NCBI GenBank assembly: GCA_002705795.1
Contig: PAHG01000014.1
Coordinates: forward strand, 99,013-135,838
Reading direction: 5' to 3'
Origin: Gammaproteobacteria bacterium
Lineage (GTDB): Bacteria > Pseudomonadota > Gammaproteobacteria > Pseudomonadales > Litorivicinaceae
DNA: 36,826 nt
Shown: one piece after another, positions 30,839 through 36,826 of the stretch
How positions within the stretch are numbered: position 1 is the first letter of the stretch
How the letters are laid out: each line of letters opens with the position of its first letter
Notes under the pieces: model-generated
The model's input: only the letters and a program-made list of their open reading frames with translations
Told to the model about the DNA's origin: nothing
The model's database searches: none
Translations under genes and position numbers: made by a program

Positions 30839-31440
30839 AACTATATTCGTCACCGCCCTCGCCGTTTGGGCGAAAAGTAAAGATCACTGCCCACATCACG
30901 GGGCTATTCAACCAAATCGAGTTAATAGACGTTGACGCGAATGACTCAAAAAGTGCCGTCCTGAATCCAAATCCACTTAATAAGGTTCCTGCGCTGGAGC
31001 TAGATTCCGGTGAACTAATGGTAGATTCAAGAGTGATTTGTGAATATTTAATCAAGCAATCCAGACGTTCCGAGCTTTTGCCAGAAATGAACCGCGAGCA
31101 CTTACTAAGTCGCGCCGCGTTAGCCGATGGAATTACCGAAGCAGCGCTGCTGATGGTTTATGAACACCGCTTCCGCGATGAATCACAAGTCGATCTGAAT
31201 TGGCTAAACCGCCAAAATCAGAAGATTCTAGATGGTCTCGAATGGTTCACCGATAATGTCACAGAAGTTGCTGAAACACCGACCCTCGATCAAGTGGGGT
31301 TAGCCATCACTCTGGGCTATCTCGATCTTCGCTTCTCTGGCGAATGGAGAACACGTTTCACTGATCTAGCTCTGTGGTTGACTCAATTCGAGCAGATAGT
31401 GCCTGAGTATCAGTTAACCGATTCTCGAGTTCATGTCTAA
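30835..31440 (+). CDS. Glutathione S-transferase family protein
   Basis: GTG start at 30835 overlapping the fabB stop (GTGA). [17 protein letters not shown]...[28 protein letters not shown] is a GST N-terminal thioredoxin fold. Confidence 0.85.
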   Translation: MKLYSSPPSPFGRKVKITAHITGLFNQIELIDVDANDSKSAVLNPNPLNKVPALELDSGELMVDSRVICEYLIKQSRRSELLPEMNREHLLSRAALADGITEAALLMVYEHRFRDESQVDLNWLNRQNQKILDGLEWFTDNVTEVAETPTLDQVGLAITLGYLDLRFSGEWRTRFTDLALWLTQFEQIVPEYQLTDSRVHV

Positions 31441-31549
31441 TAAGCAACATCTTTTCGCGTAAGCTTCGCTGCCGTCTTAAAACAGTTTTTCGTTTTTTCA
31501 GTCGTAGCAGGCGTTGCCGAATCACTAGACTTGAATCAAACCGCCGCAT
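31358..31549 (-). CDS. Predicted 63-aa basic, helical/coiled-coil-like protein of unknown function
   Basis: ATG at 31549 overlaps the RmlD-like stop, with SD-like GGGAG in [79 protein letters not shown]. Its 3' 83 bp is antisense to the GST-like gene. Confidence 0.45.
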   Translation of the reverse strand: MRRFDSSLVIRQRLLRLKKRKTVLRRQRSLREKMLLIRHELENRLTDTQALSARIESTTELDQ

Positions 31550-32501
31550 GTTTCACTCCCTCTTGCGCATAGTGGCGTTCGACCGTCTCCGCCAGTTCCT
31601 GCCTCCATAGTCTAGGTTTTATGCCAAACGTATACAGAAGCTTTCTTGTTGAAAGAACTAATCGACGAGGTCTCTCTGCACGATCCTTTATCGATTGGCC
31701 CGATATCCCGATAATTTGTTTCACAACCAATTCTTCAAACTGACTAGCATGCGCGATAATGCATTCTCCAAGTTCCATCCAGGACGCATCGCCTTGGCAA
31801 CCAACGTGGTAGATGCCATAAGCGCCGGCACCAGCATGCAGTTGATCAATTACTGCACTCACAACGCGACTAATATCAAATATCGAAGTAGGGCAACCGC
31901 GTTCATCTTGGATCATTGGCAACTCTGATTCGACCCGCGCCCGATCCAGTACATTCTTCACGAAACTATTCGAACCATGCGCAAACAAATGAGACACGCG
32001 TAGAATAATGTGCCGATCCAACAGACTCTCTATAGCCCGCTCCGCCTCAAGCCGTGTTTGACCATACAAATTAAGCGGATTTGGAGCATCGTCTTCAAAA
32101 TATGCGATGTCTTTCTGGCCATCAAAAATATAGTCCGTCGATAGCTGAATAAGGGTCGCATCAAATTCGCGACATGCAATCGCCAGATTGACAGGTAGAT
32201 CATGATTGATTTGCCGACATTTTACCGAATCGGTTTCTGCATGATCGACACCTGATTCGACCATACAGTTAAAGACAAAATCAGGGCGGCGCATACGAAC
32301 CGCCTCAAAGATTTCGCGGTCGTCAGCTAAATCTACAGAACTTGGAAGAACAATGCGCTGCTGACCGCCACTTGCATTGACCTCAAAGAATGCCGCTGCC
32401 AGGCTGGTATCCTCACCAACAACTAAAACACGAGCCCGAGGGAAGCGGTTATCTGACTCGTCTTCGAAACTGGTTGCCTTAGAATGGGATTTCGTCATCA
32501 A
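31536..32501 (-). CDS. RmlD-like SDR / sugar-nucleotide-binding family protein with altered motifs
   Basis: [36 protein letters not shown] match the RmlD substrate-binding family. Overlaps the end of ssb by about 23 bp. Confidence 0.8.
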   Translation of the reverse strand: MMTKSHSKATSFEDESDNRFPRARVLVVGEDTSLAAAFFEVNASGGQQRIVLPSSVDLADDREIFEAVRMRRPDFVFNCMVESGVDHAETDSVKCRQINHDLPVNLAIACREFDATLIQLSTDYIFDGQKDIAYFEDDAPNPLNLYGQTRLEAERAIESLLDRHIILRVSHLFAHGSNSFVKNVLDRARVESELPMIQDERGCPTSIFDISRVVSAVIDQLHAGAGAYGIYHVGCQGDASWMELGECIIAHASQFEELVVKQIIGISGQSIKDRAERPRRLVLSTRKLLYTFGIKPRLWRQELAETVERHYAQEGVKHAAV

Positions 32502-32949
32502 TATTTGGATCAGGCATCGGCTGGCTCACAGGTCGTGTGGTAGCCTGCTGCTGAGAGGCTGGGGCGCTTTGGGAGCGAGGCTGAATCGGAGTAGAAGTAT
32601 CCATATCGCTATCGCCTCGACCATCCAACATCATCATCTCACGACCGACGATCTCTGTTGAATACCGCTTTTGACCATCCTGCTCCCACGACCGGGTTCG
32701 AAGACTACCTTCAATATAAATACGTGATCCTTTGCGAAGATACTGACCGCAAATCTCAGCCAACCGATCAAAACAAACAATCCGATGCCATTCAGTGCGT
32801 TCCTGCATCTCACCACTGTTACGGTCGCGCCAAGAATCGGTTGTTGCAATGCTCAAGTTTGCAACCTGGCTGCCCGATGGCAGCGCCTTCATTTCCGGAT
32901 CGTTACCGAGATTTCCAATCAAGGTGACTTTGTTGACTGAACGCGCCAT
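32479..32949 (-). CDS. ssb: Single-stranded DNA-binding protein
   Basis: [59 protein letters not shown]-terminal acidic tip DDEIPF. Confidence 0.97.
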   Translation of the reverse strand: MARSVNKVTLIGNLGNDPEMKALPSGSQVANLSIATTDSWRDRNSGEMQERTEWHRIVCFDRLAEICGQYLRKGSRIYIEGSLRTRSWEQDGQKRYSTEIVGREMMMLDGRGDSDMDTSTPIQPRSQSAPASQQQATTRPVSQPMPDPNIDDEIPF

Positions 32950-33126
32950 GAATTCATCCTGTGTAAAAAGTGTCATTGCCGAGGTGTAATGTAGCATGGA
33001 CAAGTGTAGGTCAGCGACCACCGAATCCGAGTGCTATAGAAGTTCCATTCTTCTGCATTGAATCGATACATTAAAACCCAATGAATAGGTATTCTAGCTC
33101 TTTTGTGATATTTAAAACGGACCGTT

Positions 33127-35961
33127 GTGGACTCGATACAAATCCGTGGGGCGCGAACCCACAATTTAAAAAATATCCACCTGGATCTTCCTCGCGATCA
33201 ACTTATTGTGATTACTGGTCTGTCTGGCTCGGGTAAGTCCTCGCTTGCCTTCGATACACTATATGCCGAGGGCCAACGACGTTATGTTGAATCACTTTCC
33301 GCTTACGCAAGACAGTTCTTATCGATGATGGAAAAGCCTGATGTTGATCACATCGAAGGTCTGTCCCCAGCGATCTCGATTGAGCAAAAATCAACCAGCC
33401 ACAACCCGCGCTCGACGGTCGGTACGATAACCGAAATTTATGATTACCTGAGGCTTCTTTACGCAAGAGCCGGTGAACCGCGTTGTCCAGATCACGGTTT
33501 AAGTCTTGAGGCACAAACGGTCAGCCAAATGGTTGATCAGGTACTCGCACTACCCGAAGATTCTAAAATTCTGGTGCTCGCACCAGTGATTAGTGAGCGT
33601 AAAGGAGAGCATCTTCATATCTTCCAAGAGCTTAAATCTCAGGGATTTATCCGAGTTCGTCTCGATGGCCTCGTGATCGATTTAGACGAAGTGCCCGCAC
33701 TAGACAAAAAGAAAAAGCACTCAATCGACGCAGTTGTTGACCGATTAAAAGTGGACCAGTCGCAACGTCTTCGTTTGGCTGAGTCAATCGAAACGGGCCT
33801 GACTCTGTCCGATGGGCAAATAATCATCCAGTCGATGGATGACGCTTTTGAGCCCCTAATGTTCTCATCGAAGTTCGCATGCTCCGTCTGCGGACACTCC
33901 ATCCCCGAACTTGAGCCACGAATTTTTTCATTCAATAGTCCATTTGGCGCATGCCAAACCTGCGATGGTTTGGGTGTGCACCAGTATTTTGATCCTGATC
34001 GATTAATCGTCGATCCTGAACTCTCATTGTCATCGGGCGCGATCAAAGGATGGGATCGACGAAGCATGTACTATTACCACTTGCTACAGTGCGTCGCGAG
34101 ACATTACGGATTCAGCATTGATGCTGAGTGGCAAGATCTTCCCGAGCACCATCGACACAAAATACTGTATGGCTCGAACTCTGAATCGATTGATTTCAGT
34201 TACGTGTCTGATCGTGGCCGTGAGGTCACGAAGAACCATCCATTTGAAGGTGTTATTCGTAATCTCGAGCGTCGTTACAAGGAAACAGATAGTCAATCGC
34301 AACGAGATGAACTCGCAAAGCTCATGACACATGCCCCCTGCCCTGATTGTGGCGGCTCTCGCCTTAATGTTGCTGCACGGAACGTTTTTATCGATGAAAC
34401 TCGACTACCAGAACTGGTTAAGTTACCCATCGGTGAATGCTACTCATTTTTTGACTCCCTAAACCTTCCAGGACGACGTCAAGAAATCGCAGATAAGATT
34501 CTGAAAGAAATCCAGGCTAGGCTAGGCTTTTTGGTCAATGTTGGACTTGATTATTTATCACTCGATCGAAGCGCCGAGACACTTTCTGGAGGCGAAGCAC
34601 AACGCATTCGGCTAGCCAGTCAAATTGGCGCGGGACTTGTGGGAGGTATGTACATCCTCGACGAACCATCGATTGGACTTCACCAGCGAGATAACGAACG
34701 TCTGTTGAACACTCTTTTTCATCTCAGGGATCTAGGTAACACTGTCATTGTTGTAGAACATGATGAGGATGCGATGCGATGTGCAGACTTCCTTGTTGAC
34801 ATCGGACCTGGCGCGGGGGTCCATGGTGGGGAGATCGTTGCCGCTGGAACTCCCCAAGAGGTCATTAATAATCGGCAGTCAATAACAGGGCAGTATCTTT
34901 CTGGCCGTAAAGAAATTGCTGTACCATCGCGGCGTCATGCCAAAGGGGTTAATCACCTGACAATTGAAGGATGTACGGGAAATAATCTGCAACACGTCAC
35001 TCTGAATCTCCCATTAGGTCTTTTGACTTGCGTGACGGGAGTCTCTGGATCTGGTAAGTCGACGTTAATTAATCGTACCTTGTATCCACATACTGCGAAG
35101 GTCTTAAATAAGGCTATTACGCTAAAATCAGCCCCGTTTGAGCATTGCCATGGGATTCATGAGCTTGATAAAGTCGTCGATATCGATCAGAGCCCAATTG
35201 GGCGTACACCAAGATCGAACCCAGCAACTTATACGGGACTCTTTACGCCAATTCGTGAAATCTTTGCCGAGACCCAGGAAGCACGGTCTCGGGGTTACAG
35301 TCCTGGCCGTTTTTCATTTAATGTCAAAGGTGGACGATGCGAAACTTGTCAGGGTGACGGGCTCATCAAGGTAGAGATGCACTTTCTACCAGACATTTAT
35401 GTGCCATGTGATACCTGCAAGGGACTTCGTTATAACCGCGAAACACTCGATATCCTTTACAAAGGAAAATCAATCCATGACATCCTAGAAATGACGGTTG
35501 AGGATGCACGTGAGTTCTTTGATGCCATTCCGACACTTGCTCGGAAATTACAGACTCTGGTCGATGTCGGACTGTCCTACCTAAAACTGGGACAATCCGC
35601 CACCACCCTATCGGGTGGCGAAGCGCAACGCGTCAAACTCGCACGCGAACTCTCAAAGCGAGACACGGGTAGAACACTCTACATACTTGATGAGCCAACG
35701 ACGGGGCTTCATTTTGAAGATATTCAGCAACTACTCGCTGTACTGCATCGACTTCGTGATCATGGCAATACAGTTGTCGTTATCGAGCACAACCTCGATG
35801 TAATCAAAACAGCTGACTGGATTATCGATTTAGGCCCCGAAGGGGGCTCTGGTGGCGGACAAATTGTTGCCGAAGGAACTCCCGAGGACGTAGCTCAAAG
35901 TCTCAGCTCCCATACTGGGCGATTTTTAAAATCACTTCTAGAGCGAAAAAAGAGTGCTTAA
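33127..35961 (+). CDS. uvrA: Excinuclease ABC subunit A
   Basis: Two ABC modules ([49 protein letters not shown]), zinc-finger CxxC motifs, two LSGGEAQR signatures. Confidence 0.98.
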   Translation: MDSIQIRGARTHNLKNIHLDLPRDQLIVITGLSGSGKSSLAFDTLYAEGQRRYVESLSAYARQFLSMMEKPDVDHIEGLSPAISIEQKSTSHNPRSTVGTITEIYDYLRLLYARAGEPRCPDHGLSLEAQTVSQMVDQVLALPEDSKILVLAPVISERKGEHLHIFQELKSQGFIRVRLDGLVIDLDEVPALDKKKKHSIDAVVDRLKVDQSQRLRLAESIETGLTLSDGQIIIQSMDDAFEPLMFSSKFACSVCGHSIPELEPRIFSFNSPFGACQTCDGLGVHQYFDPDRLIVDPELSLSSGAIKGWDRRSMYYYHLLQCVARHYGFSIDAEWQDLPEHHRHKILYGSNSESIDFSYVSDRGREVTKNHPFEGVIRNLERRYKETDSQSQRDELAKLMTHAPCPDCGGSRLNVAARNVFIDETRLPELVKLPIGECYSFFDSLNLPGRRQEIADKILKEIQARLGFLVNVGLDYLSLDRSAETLSGGEAQRIRLASQIGAGLVGGMYILDEPSIGLHQRDNERLLNTLFHLRDLGNTVIVVEHDEDAMRCADFLVDIGPGAGVHGGEIVAAGTPQEVINNRQSITGQYLSGRKEIAVPSRRHAKGVNHLTIEGCTGNNLQHVTLNLPLGLLTCVTGVSGSGKSTLINRTLYPHTAKVLNKAITLKSAPFEHCHGIHELDKVVDIDQSPIGRTPRSNPATYTGLFTPIREIFAETQEARSRGYSPGRFSFNVKGGRCETCQGDGLIKVEMHFLPDIYVPCDTCKGLRYNRETLDILYKGKSIHDILEMTVEDAREFFDAIPTLARKLQTLVDVGLSYLKLGQSATTLSGGEAQRVKLARELSKRDTGRTLYILDEPTTGLHFEDIQQLLAVLHRLRDHGNTVVVIEHNLDVIKTADWIIDLGPEGGSGGGQIVAEGTPEDVAQSLSSHTGRFLKSLLERKKSA

Positions 35962-36014
35962 ATGCTCTATTCGTAACTTGAGGAACTCAGGAACTTTCGC
36001 CGGTTCTTACTAAA

Positions 36015-36395
36015 CTAATCAGCCTCAGGTGCGACATCTGGACGGTCGACGAGCTCAACAATTGCCATTGGCGCGGCGTCACCAGCTCGGAAACCATGCT
36101 TGAGGATACGCATGTACCCACCCGGACGCTCTTGGTACCGCGGTCCAAGCTCTGCAAACAATTTTCCGACCGCTGAATCGTTACGTAGCCGACTGAAGGC
36201 CAACCGACGATTCGCAACTGAATCTTTCTTGGCCAGCGTAATTAACGGCTCAGCAACACGACGGAGTTCTTTAGCTTTTGGCAATGTAGTCTTAATGACT
36301 TCATGCTCGATCAACGAAGCAGTCATATTTGAGAACATTGCCTTACGATGGCTACTGGTCCGATTTAATTTCTTTCCACTTTTCAAATGACGCAT
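36015..36395 (-). CDS. rplQ: 50S ribosomal protein L17
   Basis: [56 protein letters not shown]. Confidence 0.97.
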   Translation of the reverse strand: MRHLKSGKKLNRTSSHRKAMFSNMTASLIEHEVIKTTLPKAKELRRVAEPLITLAKKDSVANRRLAFSRLRNDSAVGKLFAELGPRYQERPGGYMRILKHGFRAGDAAPMAIVELVDRPDVAPEAD

Positions 36396-36445
36396 GGTCT
36401 ATACTCGCTTCTCAAATACACCGTCTCACGACGGAACGATCTAAC

Positions 36446-36826
36446 TTAGGCGCTCTCTTCACGCGCAAATCCCGCTGGCGGCCAGTTTTCAAGACGAGAA
36501 CCCAGCGACAATCCGCGTGAAGCCAAAACGTCTTTAATCTCCGTCAGCGACTTCTTACCGAGGTTAGGAGTTTTCAGCAACTCGACTTCAGTTCGCTGAA
36601 CAAGATCCCCGATGTAGTAGATATTTTCAGCTTTCAAGCAGTTCGCTGATCGAACTGTCAACTCAAGATCATCTACCGGACGCAATAAAATCGGATCAAT
36701 CTCGTCTTTCTGGGTTTCTTCCGCAGTCACCTGAGGACCTTCAAACTCAACAAATACAGATAATTGCTGTTGTAATAGTGTTGCAGCACGACGAATTGCT
36801 TCTTCAGCGTCTAATGTTCCATCTGT
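36446..36826 (-). CDS. rpoA: RNA polymerase alpha subunit (5' part beyond the right edge)
   Basis: Alpha-[66 protein letters not shown]. The frame stays open to the window edge. Confidence 0.97.
   Translation of the reverse strand, partial: TDGTLDAEEAIRRAATLLQQQLSVFVEFEGPQVTAEETQKDEIDPILLRPVDDLELTVRSANCLKAENIYYIGDLVQRTEVELLKTPNLGKKSLTEIKDVLASRGLSLGSRLENWPPAGFAREESA

Noticed and set aside
33639-34067. 142-aa minus-strand ORF
   Set aside because: Antisense to uvrA, which is unambiguous in the sense frame.
1-36826. CRISPR array, insertion sequence, prophage or toxin-antitoxin island
   Set aside because: No regularly spaced repeats, transposase/integrase signatures (other than the core recombinase xerD) or phage genes seen. 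The gene content is core-like.

Overview
This window is a compact, almost fully coding stretch of chromosome, most likely from a gammaproteobacterium. That assignment is inferred from the conserved blocks rpsP-rimM-trmD-rplS, xerD-dsbC-hom-thrC-recJ, ssb/uvrA and rpoA-rplQ. I can support about 33 protein-coding genes. Left to right they are: an ABC-2 exporter (permease cut by the left edge, plus ATPase); recJ; thrC; hom; an AlaC-like aminotransferase; dsbC; xerD; rplS-trmD-rimM-rpsP; ffh; a CcsA/YpjD-like protein; a CorC/CNNM protein; two divergent Nudix hydrolases; a stand-alone YqfO/NIF3-like protein; csrA; an RND adaptor and pump; a TatD-family protein; prfC; a PHA cluster (phaC <-> phaR, phasin); an AcuI/YhdH-like reductase; a PCD/DCoH-like protein; class I fumarase; fabA-fabB; a GST-like protein; a predicted 63-aa basic protein; an RmlD-like SDR; ssb; uvrA; rplQ; and rpoA (cut by the right edge). 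I see no CRISPR array, transposon, prophage, rRNA or tRNA. Most of the window is ordinary housekeeping sequence. The best second looks are: (i) the ssb / degenerate RmlD-like SDR / 63-aa basic protein cassette divergent from uvrA; (ii) the regulatory DNA and divergent PhaC residues of the PHA locus; (iii) the csrA leader, with repeated GGA motifs and a 14-bp direct repeat; (iv) an inverted repeat upstream of the RND operon. None of these is proven to be a new system. All assignments come from reading the sequence and from remembered family motifs; no database search was run.
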